A stretch of 64,000 nt of DNA from JAAYUK01 sp964392915 (lineage in GTDB: Bacteria; Nitrospirota; Thermodesulfovibrionia; Thermodesulfovibrionales; Dissulfurispiraceae). The DNA is taken from positions 1 to 64,000 of the forward strand of contig CAYMRS010000008.1 of NCBI GenBank assembly GCA_964392915.1, read 5' to 3'. The notes under the pieces are model-generated. The model was not told the origin of the DNA. It saw nothing but the letters and a program-made list of their open reading frames with translations, and did not search any database. The position numbers were made by a program, and so were the translations under genes. This document shows positions 32,877 through 42,338 of the stretch, piece by piece (the first letter of the stretch is position 1; each line of letters opens with the position of its first letter).

Positions 32877-33646
32877 ATGCCCCGTTTGTTCTGCTCGATG
32901 AAATCCGTGAGGGTAATAAGCTCGGGAATCTGGGGAAGGTCTGCCTTGACTTTTTCCAATGCGTCCTTGAGCGTCAGTTTATCGCGAAACAGAATTTTAT
33001 ACGCCTTTTTCAGAACCGCGATGGTTTCATCAGAAAATCCGCTGCGCTTCAAACCGATAGAATTGAGCCCGTACAGGTTTGCGCGGGCTCCTGACGCCAT
33101 CGTATACGGCGGGACATCCTGCCCGAAACCGCTGAATCCGCCAAGCATGGCATACGAACCGATGCGGGTATGTTGATGAATTGCGATCACCCCGCCTATG
33201 ACGGCTCTGTCATGAATCTGCACATGGCCCGCAAGCGTTGCCGCATTCGCCATGATGATGTGGTTTCCAACCTTGCAGTCATGCGCAATGTGGGCATAAG
33301 CCATAATGTAGTTGTGGCTGCCTACCTCAGTGACGCCTCCTCCGGAAGGAGACCCGCGGTGAATGGTTACATACTCGCGGATGACATTGGACGAGCCGAT
33401 TTTCGCAGACGTCGGTTCCTGCTGATACCGCAGATCCTGCGGCTGGGCCCCGATATAGGCAAAAGGAAAGATCGTGTTGTTCTCACCGATTTCTATCGGA
33501 CCCTCAACCACAACGTGTGAAACCAGCCTTGTCCCGCTGTGAAGAACCACACCGTCACCAACCGTGCAGTATGGGCCAATACTGACGCTGTCAGCGATTT
33601 CCGCCGTGGAGCTGACAATCGCTGTTGAATGAATATGGGGTGCCAT
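32867..33646 (-). CDS. lpxA: UDP-N-acetylglucosamine acyltransferase LpxA
   Basis: This 259-residue enzyme performs the first step of lipid A synthesis. The N-terminal two thirds are left-handed beta-helix hexapeptide repeats (for example IADSVSIGPYCTVGDGVVL). The catalytic His is in MAYAHIAHDCKVGNH, and GLNSIGLKRSGFSDETI marks the C-terminal domain of LpxA. It lies 9 bp after fabZ. Confidence 0.96.
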   Translation of the reverse strand: MAPHIHSTAIVSSTAEIADSVSIGPYCTVGDGVVLHSGTRLVSHVVVEGPIEIGENNTIFPFAYIGAQPQDLRYQQEPTSAKIGSSNVIREYVTIHRGSPSGGGVTEVGSHNYIMAYAHIAHDCKVGNHIIMANAATLAGHVQIHDRAVIGGVIAIHQHTRIGSYAMLGGFSGFGQDVPPYTMASGARANLYGLNSIGLKRSGFSDETIAVLKKAYKILFRDKLTLKDALEKVKADLPQIPELITLTDFIEQNKRGICR

Positions 33647-33655
33647 GCAGTCTCC

Positions 33656-34087
33656 CTAGAGTTCGCGATCCGACAGCATTGCAGCAAATTCAGCTTCGGT
33701 CGTCAATTTTTCGCCCACATACGCGCTTCCTTCAAACTTCCAGATGTTGCCTCGCGTATGAGTGACCTTGACTTCGAAGCGAAGCTGGTCGCCCGGCATA
33801 ACGGGCTTGCGGAATTTTACTTTATCAATGCTTATGAAATAGACTGCCTTGCCGCTCACGCCCGACTTCAGGGCGAGAATGCCCGCAACCTGCGCCATGG
33901 CTTCAACAATAAGCACTCCCGGCATGATAGGGTTGCCGGGGAAATGACCGGGAAAGAACGGTTCGTTAATCGTGACATTTTTGATGCCGACTGCCCGGAC
34001 GCCTGGTTCGAGCTCTATGACGCGATCGACGAGCAGAAACGGGTATTTGTGCGGCAAAAGCGTAAGAATTTCTCGGATGTCAACCAT
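33656..34087 (-). CDS. fabZ: 3-hydroxyacyl-ACP dehydratase FabZ
   Basis: This 143-residue hotdog-fold enzyme has the active-site motif FFPGHFPGNPIMPGVLIVEAMAQ with the catalytic His and Glu. FabZ dehydrates 3-hydroxyacyl-ACP and competes with LpxA and LpxD for that substrate, hence its place in this operon. Its start overlaps the lpxD stop by 1 nt. Confidence 0.96.
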   Translation of the reverse strand: MVDIREILTLLPHKYPFLLVDRVIELEPGVRAVGIKNVTINEPFFPGHFPGNPIMPGVLIVEAMAQVAGILALKSGVSGKAVYFISIDKVKFRKPVMPGDQLRFEVKVTHTRGNIWKFEGSAYVGEKLTTEAEFAAMLSDREL

Positions 34088-35112
34088 TATTCCTCCTGCT
34101 TTTTTGCAAGTTCGGCAAGCTGTTTTTCCAAATCCAGAACCTTCTTCTTCAGTTCAGGAAGCTGGGCAAAAATCGCGGAGGACCTGAGCCAGTCCCGACT
34201 CGGCAACGCTGGATTTCCCAAGTAGATCCCTTTTTCAAGGAGGCCCGGCATTACACCGGTCCGCCCGCCGAGCATCGTGCCCGGCGCTACCGTGGCATGG
34301 TCGGCAACCGCGGACTGCCCGCCAATCATGCAGCCATCGCCGACCTGCGAGCTACCGGCAATGCCGACCTGCGCGACAACAATAACCTGCCTGCCGATTT
34401 TCACATTGTGAGCAATCTGCACAAGATTATCGATTTTTGTGCCGGCACCGACGACAGTTTTTCCGGTTGTCGCCCGGTCAATTGTTGAGTTTGCCCCGAT
34501 TTCGACATCATCTTCAATAACAACGGTGCCGACCTGCGGAATCTTCCGGTGCTGCCCGTCGGCGTAAACATAGCCGAACCCGTCAGCGCCGATGACGGCA
34601 CCCGCATGAATGATAACCCGGCTGCCGATAACCGATCTCTCGCGGACTGTTACGTTCGGATAGAGGATGCAGTCGTCGCCGATTACCGTATCAGCCCCGA
34701 CATATACGCCGGGATACACAATACAGCGCGAACCGATCCGCACGCCGGACTCGATGCAGACAAACGGCGCGATTGCCGATTCAGAGCCTGTCTGCGCGGC
34801 ATCATGCACTGAAGCCAGTGCACTTACCCCGGCCTTGGGCCTGACCTGCGGAAAGAAACGTTCCAGAAGCCGGGCAAACGCATACTGCGGATTTTTTACA
34901 ACCACCTGCGGGATGGCGCAACCAGCAAGCGGCGATGCGACAAGCACCGCCGATGCCGCTGTAGACAAGAGCGCCTTCTCGTGTTTTGCAGAAGCGAGAA
35001 AGGCAATGTCGCCCGGTCCGGCATCAGAGAGCCCGGCAACACCGGAGATCTCGACTGCGCCGTTGCCGACAACCTCACCCTGAATGGCTTCCGCTACTTC
35101 GCGAATGTTCAT
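34087..35112 (-). CDS. lpxD: UDP-3-O-acylglucosamine N-acyltransferase LpxD
   Basis: This 341-residue protein has an N-terminal uridine-binding domain (to about 95), a left-handed beta-helix with many hexapeptide repeats and the catalytic His in NLVQIAHNVKIGR, and a C-terminal coiled coil (LPELKKKVLDLEKQLAELAKK) that forms the trimer tail. It N-acylates the lipid A precursor. Confidence 0.96.
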   Translation of the reverse strand: MNIREVAEAIQGEVVGNGAVEISGVAGLSDAGPGDIAFLASAKHEKALLSTAASAVLVASPLAGCAIPQVVVKNPQYAFARLLERFFPQVRPKAGVSALASVHDAAQTGSESAIAPFVCIESGVRIGSRCIVYPGVYVGADTVIGDDCILYPNVTVRERSVIGSRVIIHAGAVIGADGFGYVYADGQHRKIPQVGTVVIEDDVEIGANSTIDRATTGKTVVGAGTKIDNLVQIAHNVKIGRQVIVVAQVGIAGSSQVGDGCMIGGQSAVADHATVAPGTMLGGRTGVMPGLLEKGIYLGNPALPSRDWLRSSAIFAQLPELKKKVLDLEKQLAELAKKQEE

Positions 35113-35133
35113 GCGACACTCCGTTGAGGCTGT

Positions 35134-35658
35134 TTATTTGCCTTTTGAGGCGTTGTATTTCTGGATAACCTTGTCGGTAAAGTCAAGGGAAGCGCTTCTG
35201 TAGAGAACGAGACCGTCCGCCTTTTCGAGAACGATGGTATATCCTTCCGCCTTTGCGATTTCATCTATAACCACACGAATATCCCTCAGGACGGCTCCGG
35301 TCAGTTCATTCTCTTTCTTCCGAAACTCAGCCTGGGAATCCGTCATCAGGCGCTGCGCATCGCGAGTCACGCGCTCAAGTTCGTCTTCCTTGACCTTCCG
35401 AGCATCTTTGGACAGAACGGAACCCTGCTTCTCAAGCTCGCCCCGCAGTCGCTCAATCGTCCGTCCCTTTTCTTCCAGGACGGACTGCTTCGAGCGGGCA
35501 AAAGATTCAAGCTCGTCCTTGGCCTTTTTCCCCTTATCGGATTCAGTCAAAGCCTTGAGCAGATCCACAACTCCAATCTTTACATCCGCCGCGGACGCAT
35601 TTCCAAAAACCAGCGCTGCCATAAGACACGCCGCAAGAACAACCATAAGTTTTTTCAT
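35134..35658 (-). CDS. skp: OmpH/Skp-family periplasmic chaperone
   Basis: This 174-residue protein has a signal peptide (MKKLMVVLAACLMAALVFGNASA) and a long coiled-coil region rich in Lys, Glu and Arg (about 45-130), as in Skp, which holds unfolded outer-membrane proteins. The start at 35658 is behind GGAGGACATGGAGA. It sits between bamA and lpxD, the classic order. Confidence 0.92.
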   Translation of the reverse strand: MKKLMVVLAACLMAALVFGNASAADVKIGVVDLLKALTESDKGKKAKDELESFARSKQSVLEEKGRTIERLRGELEKQGSVLSKDARKVKEDELERVTRDAQRLMTDSQAEFRKKENELTGAVLRDIRVVIDEIAKAEGYTIVLEKADGLVLYRSASLDFTDKVIQKYNASKGK

Positions 35659-35703
35659 TCTCCATGTCCTCCAGAACATCAAAATAGTCTTTATCAACTG
35701 CGT

Positions 35704-37974
35704 TTAAAACGCCGAGCCGAAGCCAAACTCAAACTTTCCGCCGCTCTCGCCTTCTTTTTTCTTCAGATTAAAGCCGTATTCAACGCGGATCGGGCCGAAC
35801 GGTGAGAACCAGCGCATGCCGAGGCCGGCTGTATAGCGGAGGTCAGACCCAAATGATTCTCCCTTGTCCCAGGCACGCCCCATATCGGTAAAAACAAGCC
35901 CTTTCAATTTTACTTCCTGGAATATGGGGAAGATGTACTCGAGATTCAGGACCGCCATCTTCTCGCCGCCGATAGCCTCGCGGTTTATATCGAGAGGACC
36001 CGCATGACCATACTCCAATCCGCGCACCGTATCTAGGCCGCCAACGTAAAACTTTTGATAAATCGGCACCTTCTTGTCAAAGATGCCGGTCAGGTTGCCA
36101 ACCCTGCCGCGGACATGAAACGTCGTCACGTCAAACAGCGGAAAGTACCAGCTCGAATCAACAACGGCCTTAATATACCCGGTGTTGCCCCCGAGGCCTG
36201 CGACAGAGAGCGACAGAGCATTTCGGGACCCGGACAACGGATCCATATAATTGTCACGGCTGTCGCGCCAGACAGCCGGACTGATTGCGCTCGTCAGCCA
36301 CTTGCCTTCCTGGTCTTTCACTCGCTGGGAAGCGTCGGCGCGGACATTATAGATTCTCGCATCTTCAAGGCCATATGAAACGGACCATCCCCAGTACTCC
36401 CAGAACTCGCGGCCTATGGTCAGCTCCAGACCGTTTGACTTGCGGTCGAAGTTTCCGTATTGTCTGAAGTTCCTGTAAAGAGACGCTCCAAACTTCAAAT
36501 CTTCATCAAGAAACCACGGGTCGCGATAGGTAAGCTCCATGTTCCGCATCTTGCCGCCAAGCTCTCCCTTTGCCTTCAGGTATTGCCCGCCGCCGAACAA
36601 ATTGGTCTGGGTAACATCAACAAGCCCGATAATGCCGTCATTGGAGCTATAGCCGCCGCCGAAGGTCAGCATGCCGGTGTCTTTTTCCTTGACCTTGACG
36701 TCAAGGTCAACAACTTTTTCATCGGCTCTAGGCTTCGGGTTAAGTTCGATATTTTCGAAATAATTGAGATTGTTCAGCCGCTCGTAGCTTCTCTTCAGGG
36801 CGGATGCGTTAAAGGTCTCGCCTTCGTTCACGCGGACTTCGCGGCGGATGACCTTGTCTTTCGTCTTCGTATTTCCGGCTATCTCAATGCGGCCTATTTT
36901 GTACTTGTCTCCCTCTTCAATCCTGTAAACGACCTTGACCGTCTTTGCCCCCTCGTCCGGAACGAGGTCCGGGATGACCGCGGCAATCGCATACCCGGTA
37001 TTCGCATATTTGCCGCCTATTGCGTCAATGTCTTTCCGCATAAGTTCCCGGCTGAAAACCTTCTTCGGCATGAGCTTGACCAGCGGCCGGAGCTCTTTTT
37101 CGCTGTACGTCTTGTTGCCGGTTATTTCGATGGCAGAAACCGAAAACTGTTCGCCTTCCTGCACCGGGATGGCAATGACCATTCCGCGCTTGTCCGCTGT
37201 AAGCTCAATCTTTGGTTCGCCAATTTGGGCTTTAATATAGCCAAAGTCGAAATAGCGGTCGCGCAGACGTATCACATCCCGCATCATCTCTTCCTTCTTG
37301 TAGTACCCGCCTCCGGTGATAAAAGAATAAAAATGGCGCTCTCCGGTTTTCATCACGTCTTTCAGTTTGCCCGAAGATATCGCCTTGTTGCCCTCAAAAC
37401 GAATCTGTTTTATCGTGACCTTCGCGCCTTCCTCAATCTGGTAAGTCACCGCAACGTCCGCATCGCTCATTTTTTTGACAACAGGAACGATTTTGGCAAG
37501 GTAATAGCCCTCTTCTTCATACCAGGCGCGGAGTTTGATGGCGTTGTCGTTAATGAGCGAAATATCTGATATTGCACCCGGCGTCAGCGTAATCTTTTCC
37601 CTGAGGGCTTTGTCGTCATACTCCTTGTTTCCCTGGAAATCCACCTTAATAACGGTCGGCTTTTCTTTTACCTGATAGACAACCTTGATGCCGCCTTCAA
37701 AAGTAACCAGCTCTGTCCGCACATCATCAAAGTAACCCATTTTATAGATTGCCTTGATATCATCTGTTGTTTTTTGCTGGGACAGCGCTTCACCAACCTT
37801 CTGCGACAGCTTGCTTCGCACCGCACCTTCTTCAATGCGCTTCAGTCCCCTGACCTCAGTCGCGGTGACGATGGGAAGATCCTGAGCAAATGCCTGCACA
37901 GCAAATGCGCAGACGGCAAAAACCAGAATAATCGCTTTCCAAATGCCTGATTGAAATGCCCTTTTCATATGCAT
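35704..37974 (-). CDS. bamA: Outer membrane protein assembly factor BamA
   Basis: This protein of about 756 residues has a signal peptide ending near FAQD, five POTRA repeats (about 25-420, beginning ATEVRGLKRIEEGAV) and a C-terminal 16-stranded barrel. The barrel contains the VRGLEYG motif before the L6 region and ends in FGSAF with the terminal Phe recognised by the Bam machine. The start is uncertain among three ATGs. I take MHMKRAF at 37974, 4 bp from AGGG. It heads the bamA-skp-lpxD-fabZ-lpxA-lpxI operon. Confidence 0.95.
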   Translation of the reverse strand: MHMKRAFQSGIWKAIILVFAVCAFAVQAFAQDLPIVTATEVRGLKRIEEGAVRSKLSQKVGEALSQQKTTDDIKAIYKMGYFDDVRTELVTFEGGIKVVYQVKEKPTVIKVDFQGNKEYDDKALREKITLTPGAISDISLINDNAIKLRAWYEEEGYYLAKIVPVVKKMSDADVAVTYQIEEGAKVTIKQIRFEGNKAISSGKLKDVMKTGERHFYSFITGGGYYKKEEMMRDVIRLRDRYFDFGYIKAQIGEPKIELTADKRGMVIAIPVQEGEQFSVSAIEITGNKTYSEKELRPLVKLMPKKVFSRELMRKDIDAIGGKYANTGYAIAAVIPDLVPDEGAKTVKVVYRIEEGDKYKIGRIEIAGNTKTKDKVIRREVRVNEGETFNASALKRSYERLNNLNYFENIELNPKPRADEKVVDLDVKVKEKDTGMLTFGGGYSSNDGIIGLVDVTQTNLFGGGQYLKAKGELGGKMRNMELTYRDPWFLDEDLKFGASLYRNFRQYGNFDRKSNGLELTIGREFWEYWGWSVSYGLEDARIYNVRADASQRVKDQEGKWLTSAISPAVWRDSRDNYMDPLSGSRNALSLSVAGLGGNTGYIKAVVDSSWYFPLFDVTTFHVRGRVGNLTGIFDKKVPIYQKFYVGGLDTVRGLEYGHAGPLDINREAIGGEKMAVLNLEYIFPIFQEVKLKGLVFTDMGRAWDKGESFGSDLRYTAGLGMRWFSPFGPIRVEYGFNLKKKEGESGGKFEFGFGSAF

Positions 37975-38135
37975 ACATCCCTTTCTCATCTGGGTGTAAA
38001 AATCTGCGATAGTATACCATAGATGAAACGAAACGCTGTATGATAAATGTCTGTGTTTGCTGGTATCGCACCACGAAGAACCAAGCTATTTGCTATAATA
38101 CCAATTCATCCATGAAAGGAAATCGCCCGAACAAC

Positions 38136-39080
38136 ATGATATCGAATTCAGCAGTCATTGCACTGGACATAGGCGGTACCAATATCCGGGCGGCCCGGGT
38201 CGCACAAAACGGGAATATTCTTGCCCGTCACAGGGAACCGACCGGGACGGACCCAATCAAAACTATTTTTCAGATGGTCGATCAGCTTGCGGCCACTGAG
38301 GTTGCCGGCATTGGCGTTGCCGTTGCAGGCATTGTTGACCATGCCGCCGGACGAGTGCTCCGCGCTCCAAATATCGGGGCTCTTTCCGGAGTATCTCTCC
38401 GTTCGCTGCTTGGCGAACGATATGACCTTCCGGTTCGCATTGAAAATGATGCCAATGCCGCGGCGCTCGGGGAGAGATGGCTTGGCTCAGGGAGAGAGTT
38501 CGACAGTTTTGTTCTCCTGACGCTGGGGACCGGCATCGGGTGCGGCATTGTCATAAACGGCGAACTGCTGCCGGTTGCGGCCGAAGCAGGACACATAAGC
38601 ATTTGCAATGACGGCACTGCGTGCGCTTGTGGCAACGTTGGCTGCCTCGAGCAGCATGCATCTGCCACAGCCGTTGTCAGTCAAGCCGTTGCGGAAATCG
38701 AGCGGGAAGCTCCGTCACAGCTGCGCGAATTGCATCAGGGCAATTTCTACAAAATAACGGCTGAAAATATTTACGCGGCCGCGCTTGATGGCGATGCGCT
38801 TGCCAGAACGGTGCTGAGAGAAGCCGGGAAGGCGCTTGGGGTCGGTATGGCAACGCTTATCAACCTGTTCAGTCCCGAGGCGGTCATTCTCGCCGGAGGT
38901 TTGACGGGCGCATGGAATATATATGGCAAAGCTGCGGTTCAGGAGGCTACTCGCCGAGCCCTGCCGGAGCTTTTCGCTGCAACGAAAATTATAGTCTCAC
39001 CAGTTTTCGATGACGCCGGCCTGCTGGGAGCGGCCCGGCTCGTCTGGAGCAGCAAGCGAGCAGAGGGGGAAAACAGGTAG
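38136..39080 (+). CDS. ROK family sugar kinase (glucokinase-like)
   Basis: This protein of about 314 residues begins MISNSAVIALDIGGTNIRAA with the ATP-binding phosphate-1 loop. IENDANAAALGE contains the catalytic Asp, GHISI the conserved His, and CACGNVGCLEQHAS is the zinc-binding CxCGxxGCxE motif of ROK proteins. No DNA-binding helix-turn-helix is present, so it is a kinase rather than a repressor. An in-frame ATG at 38112 is an alternative start. A TATAAT (38094-38099) lies upstream. The substrate is probably glucose or a related hexose. It is followed 3 bp later by lepA. Confidence 0.88.
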   Translation: MISNSAVIALDIGGTNIRAARVAQNGNILARHREPTGTDPIKTIFQMVDQLAATEVAGIGVAVAGIVDHAAGRVLRAPNIGALSGVSLRSLLGERYDLPVRIENDANAAALGERWLGSGREFDSFVLLTLGTGIGCGIVINGELLPVAAEAGHISICNDGTACACGNVGCLEQHASATAVVSQAVAEIEREAPSQLRELHQGNFYKITAENIYAAALDGDALARTVLREAGKALGVGMATLINLFSPEAVILAGGLTGAWNIYGKAAVQEATRRALPELFAATKIIVSPVFDDAGLLGAARLVWSSKRAEGENR

Positions 39081-39083
39081 CAT

Positions 39084-40874
39084 ATGCCGAAAAACATCAG
39101 AAACTTTTCGATCATCGCGCACATTGACCACGGGAAGTCGACGCTTGCGGACCGCCTGCTGGAGTTCACCGGCGCGCTCAGTTCCCGTGAAATGATGGCG
39201 CAGGTGCTCGACTCCATGGATCTGGAGCGGGAGCGGGGCATCACCATCAAGGCGCATGCGGTGCGCCTGAACTATCAGGCCGAAAACGGCCAGCACTATA
39301 TCCTGAACCTGATTGATACCCCGGGGCATGTCGATTTTTCGTATGAAGTTTCGCGCAGCCTCGCCTCGTGCGAAGGATGCCTGCTCATCGTCGATGCCAC
39401 GCAGGGCGTCGAAGCGCAAACGCTTGCCAATACCTATCTGGCGATTGACAACAATCACGAGATCATCCCGGTCATTAACAAAATAGATCTCCCCGGCGCC
39501 GAGCCCGAAAGGGTGCGACAGCAGGTTGAAGAAGTGGTCGGTATCGATGCGTCAGAAGCGATCCTTGCAAGCGCAAAAGAAGGCGTCGGCACAAAGGAAA
39601 TCCTGGAAGCGATTGTAAAGAAGATTCCGGCTCCCGGGGGCAGTGACGACGAGCCGCTGAAGGCGCTTATTTTCGACTCATGGTTTGATAATTATCAGGG
39701 TGTCATTGTGCTTGTCCGCGTGTTTGAAGGCGTGCTGAAGCCCGGAATGAAAATCCGTCTCATGGCGGCAAATAAAGAATATGAAGTGGGCAAAGTCGGT
39801 CATCTCACGCCGAAAGCGGTTGATGCGTCTGAGCTTGCCTCCGGCGAAGTCGGCTACGTCATTGCAGGAATAAAAACCGTCGCGGATACGAAAATCGGCG
39901 ACACGATCACTGATGCCGCCCGGCCTGCGAAAGCTCAGCTCGCGGGATATAAGGAAATTAAGCCGATGGTTTTCTGCGGATTCTATCCGATAGAAACCCA
40001 TGAATATGAAAACCTCAAGATGGCGCTCGAAAAGCTCCGCCTGAACGACTCCTCCTTCAGCTATGAGCCGGAAACATCTACAGCCCTCGGATTCGGCTTC
40101 CGGTGCGGCTTTCTCGGCCTGCTGCATATGGAGATTGTCAAGGAGCGTCTTGAGCGGGAATTTCAGCTTTCCCTCATAAGCACGGCTCCGACCGTCATTT
40201 ACCGGATCACCAAAACGGACGGCTCGGTTCTCACGATCGATAACCCGAGCAGCCTGCCGCAACAGTTCGAGCAGATTGAAGAACCCTTTGTGAAGGTATC
40301 CATCTTTGTGCCGCAGCCTTTTGTCGGCCAGATGCTCGAACTCTGCCAGTCCAAGCGCGGCACTCAGAAAGACTTTGCATACATCAGCAACGACCGCATC
40401 CTGCTAACGTATGAACTCCCGCTTAACGAAATCCTATGGGACTTTTATGACAGCCTGAAGTCGCTCTCCCGGGGCTACGCGTCCATGGACTATGAATTCC
40501 TCGGATATAAGCCGTCAAACCTTATCAGGCTGGACATACTCATCAATGGCGAGACGGTGGACGCCCTGTCTCTCATCGTGCATAAGGACAGCGCATACTA
40601 CCGCGGACGCGATATCGTCGAACGGCTTCGCAAGGTCATCCCCCGGCAGATGTTTGAAATTGCCATTCAGGCTGCCATCGGCAACAAAATAATCGCCCGC
40701 GAATCAGTAAAGGCGATGCGTAAGGACGTGCTTGCCAAATGCTATGGCGGCGACATTACCCGGAAGCGCAAGCTCCTAGAAAAGCAGAGAGAGGGCAAGA
40801 AAAAAATGAAACAGATCGGGCGGGTGGAGATTCCTCAGGAAGCCTTCCTCTCGGTCCTGAAAGTAAAGGAATAG
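39084..40874 (+). CDS. lepA: Elongation factor 4 (LepA)
   Basis: This 596-residue translational GTPase has G1 AHIDHGKST, the switch region MDLERERGITIKA, G3 DTPGHVDF and G4 NKIDLP. The LepA-specific C-terminal domain ends with KKKMKQIGRVEIPQEAFLSVLK. It acts on stalled or misassembled ribosomes. lepB begins 2 bp after its stop, the same lepA-lepB order as in E. coli. Confidence 0.97.
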   Translation: MPKNIRNFSIIAHIDHGKSTLADRLLEFTGALSSREMMAQVLDSMDLERERGITIKAHAVRLNYQAENGQHYILNLIDTPGHVDFSYEVSRSLASCEGCLLIVDATQGVEAQTLANTYLAIDNNHEIIPVINKIDLPGAEPERVRQQVEEVVGIDASEAILASAKEGVGTKEILEAIVKKIPAPGGSDDEPLKALIFDSWFDNYQGVIVLVRVFEGVLKPGMKIRLMAANKEYEVGKVGHLTPKAVDASELASGEVGYVIAGIKTVADTKIGDTITDAARPAKAQLAGYKEIKPMVFCGFYPIETHEYENLKMALEKLRLNDSSFSYEPETSTALGFGFRCGFLGLLHMEIVKERLEREFQLSLISTAPTVIYRITKTDGSVLTIDNPSSLPQQFEQIEEPFVKVSIFVPQPFVGQMLELCQSKRGTQKDFAYISNDRILLTYELPLNEILWDFYDSLKSLSRGYASMDYEFLGYKPSNLIRLDILINGETVDALSLIVHKDSAYYRGRDIVERLRKVIPRQMFEIAIQAAIGNKIIARESVKAMRKDVLAKCYGGDITRKRKLLEKQREGKKKMKQIGRVEIPQEAFLSVLKVKE

Positions 40875-40876
40875 CT

Positions 40877-41545
40877 ATGGAACAGACTGAGCACATTCAG
40901 CAGACAGAAAGGCCGCCTGAGCACAAAAAGAATGTTGTCTGGGACAATATCAAGGCGCTGCTGCTTGCGGTCTTTATCGCTTTTTTCATTATACGGCCAT
41001 TCATCGTCCAGGCATTCAAGATTCCCTCAGGCTCCATGCTTCCCACGCTTCTCATCGGAGATCACCTGCTGGTCAACAAATTTCTTGTCGGCACCACGGT
41101 TGAAATACCCTTCACCAACGTTACGCTCTTCTACATGCCCGGGCTGCGCAGCCCTGAGCGCGGCGACATTGTGGTTTTTAAATATCCGGAGGAGCCGAAC
41201 AGAGATTTCATCAAGCGCGTTATCGCAGTGGAAGGCGACATAATTGAAGGGCAGAACAAGAAAGTCTTTGTCAACGGCAAAGAAGCAAATGAGCCCTATG
41301 TGCAGTATGTTGACCGCGGAGTTCGGCCGGCAAGTCTGGACAGACGTGACAATTTCGGACCGGAAATCGTTCCCAAGGGAAAACTGTTTACGATGGGCGA
41401 CAACCGTGACGCCAGCTACGACAGCAGGTTCTGGGGATATGTTGACCGGAAAGAATTGCGCGGCAAGGCATTCATCATCTACTGGTCCTGGGATAGCAAC
41501 AACAGCTCCCCGAGACTGGGCCGCATCGGCAAGCTGATTGAGTAA
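40877..41545 (+). CDS. lepB: Signal peptidase I
   Basis: This 222-residue protein has one N-terminal transmembrane helix (about 27-45). The catalytic Ser lies in IPSGSMLPTL (box B), the Lys in RDFIKRVIAVEGD (box D) and GDNRDASYDSRFWG is box E. It removes signal peptides from exported preproteins at the periplasmic face. The ATG is two bases after lepA, so expression is likely coupled. Confidence 0.96.
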   Translation: MEQTEHIQQTERPPEHKKNVVWDNIKALLLAVFIAFFIIRPFIVQAFKIPSGSMLPTLLIGDHLLVNKFLVGTTVEIPFTNVTLFYMPGLRSPERGDIVVFKYPEEPNRDFIKRVIAVEGDIIEGQNKKVFVNGKEANEPYVQYVDRGVRPASLDRRDNFGPEIVPKGKLFTMGDNRDASYDSRFWGYVDRKELRGKAFIIYWSWDSNNSSPRLGRIGKLIE

Positions 41546-41578
41546 CAAGCGCAAACTGCTCAGGCTGTTCAGCCAATG

Positions 41579-41607
41579 CTGACAGATTCGGCGTTTCCGG
41601 GTACAAT
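41579..41607 (+). promoter_or_regulatory. Predicted promoter of the riboflavin synthase gene
   Basis: CTGACA (41579-41584) and TACAAT (41602-41607) are 17 bp apart, each one base from consensus. The leader to the ATG at 41656 would be about 42 nt, too short for an FMN riboswitch. Confidence 0.55.
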
Positions 41608-41655
41608 ACGAATGGAGATGTTACCCGTGTTCAATACTGCAATTGTTATTTTGAT

Positions 41656-42324
41656 ATGTTTACCGGATTGATTCTGGAAGCCGGATCAGTGCATGCGCTT
41701 GAGGTGCGGGGGCCTTCAGCCGCGCTTGCCGTCCGTTGCGCAAAAGCGCACAAAGATGCTGAGCTAGGTGACAGCCTCGCGGTGAACGGCGTCTGCCTCA
41801 CGGTCACTTCCATGCGCAATGATGTGCTGACCTTTGATGTTTCGTATGAAACCCTGAAGAGCACGAACCTTGGCACCCTCGGGCGGGGCGACCCTGTGAA
41901 CCTTGAACCGTCATTGCGCTTTAATTCGAAACTGGGCGGCCATCTTGTCAGCGGTCATGTTGAGGCAGTCGGATCTGTGCGCTCGGTAACGCCGATAGGC
42001 AATGCCGTGAAGATAGATATCTCTGCTCCTGAGTCTCTCCTGCACTATCTTATTCCCAAAGGATCGGTCGCGGTTGACGGCATCAGCCTGACCGTTGTCG
42101 ATGTGCTGAAAGACGCATTTACCCTCGTCATTATTCCGCACACGGGCGATATTACCACAATCGGCCGCAAGAAACCCGGAGACAGCGTGAACCTTGAGTC
42201 AGACCTGATCGCGAAATATGTCGCAAAATTTGTCATGCACGGAAAGAACACCGAACAGGCGGATTCGCAGAAGACTGACACGAATCTGCTTGATGCCCTC
42301 AAACGATCCGGGTTTGTCGGCTAA
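41656..42324 (+). CDS. ribE: Riboflavin synthase, alpha chain
   Basis: This 222-residue enzyme is made of two similar lumazine-binding barrels. The first starts MFTGLILEAGSV. The second contains GGHLVSGHVEAVGSV and DGISLTVVDVLKDAFTLVIIPHT. It converts two 6,7-dimethyl-8-ribityllumazine molecules to riboflavin. It is apparently monocistronic, and ribBA lies 3.7 kb further on, so riboflavin genes are dispersed here. ribD and ribH are not in the window. Confidence 0.96.
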   Translation: MFTGLILEAGSVHALEVRGPSAALAVRCAKAHKDAELGDSLAVNGVCLTVTSMRNDVLTFDVSYETLKSTNLGTLGRGDPVNLEPSLRFNSKLGGHLVSGHVEAVGSVRSVTPIGNAVKIDISAPESLLHYLIPKGSVAVDGISLTVVDVLKDAFTLVIIPHTGDITTIGRKKPGDSVNLESDLIAKYVAKFVMHGKNTEQADSQKTDTNLLDALKRSGFVG

Positions 42325-42338
42325 TCCGACCGCAGAAG

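Noticed and set aside
36460..37569. Open frame of 369 codons opposite bamA
   Set aside because: BamA is unmistakable on the other strand; the composition of this frame follows its antisense codons and no domain is seen.
41546..41655. Possible FMN riboswitch upstream of ribE, and likewise before ribBA
   Set aside because: The leaders are too short and lack the conserved FMN-box segments.
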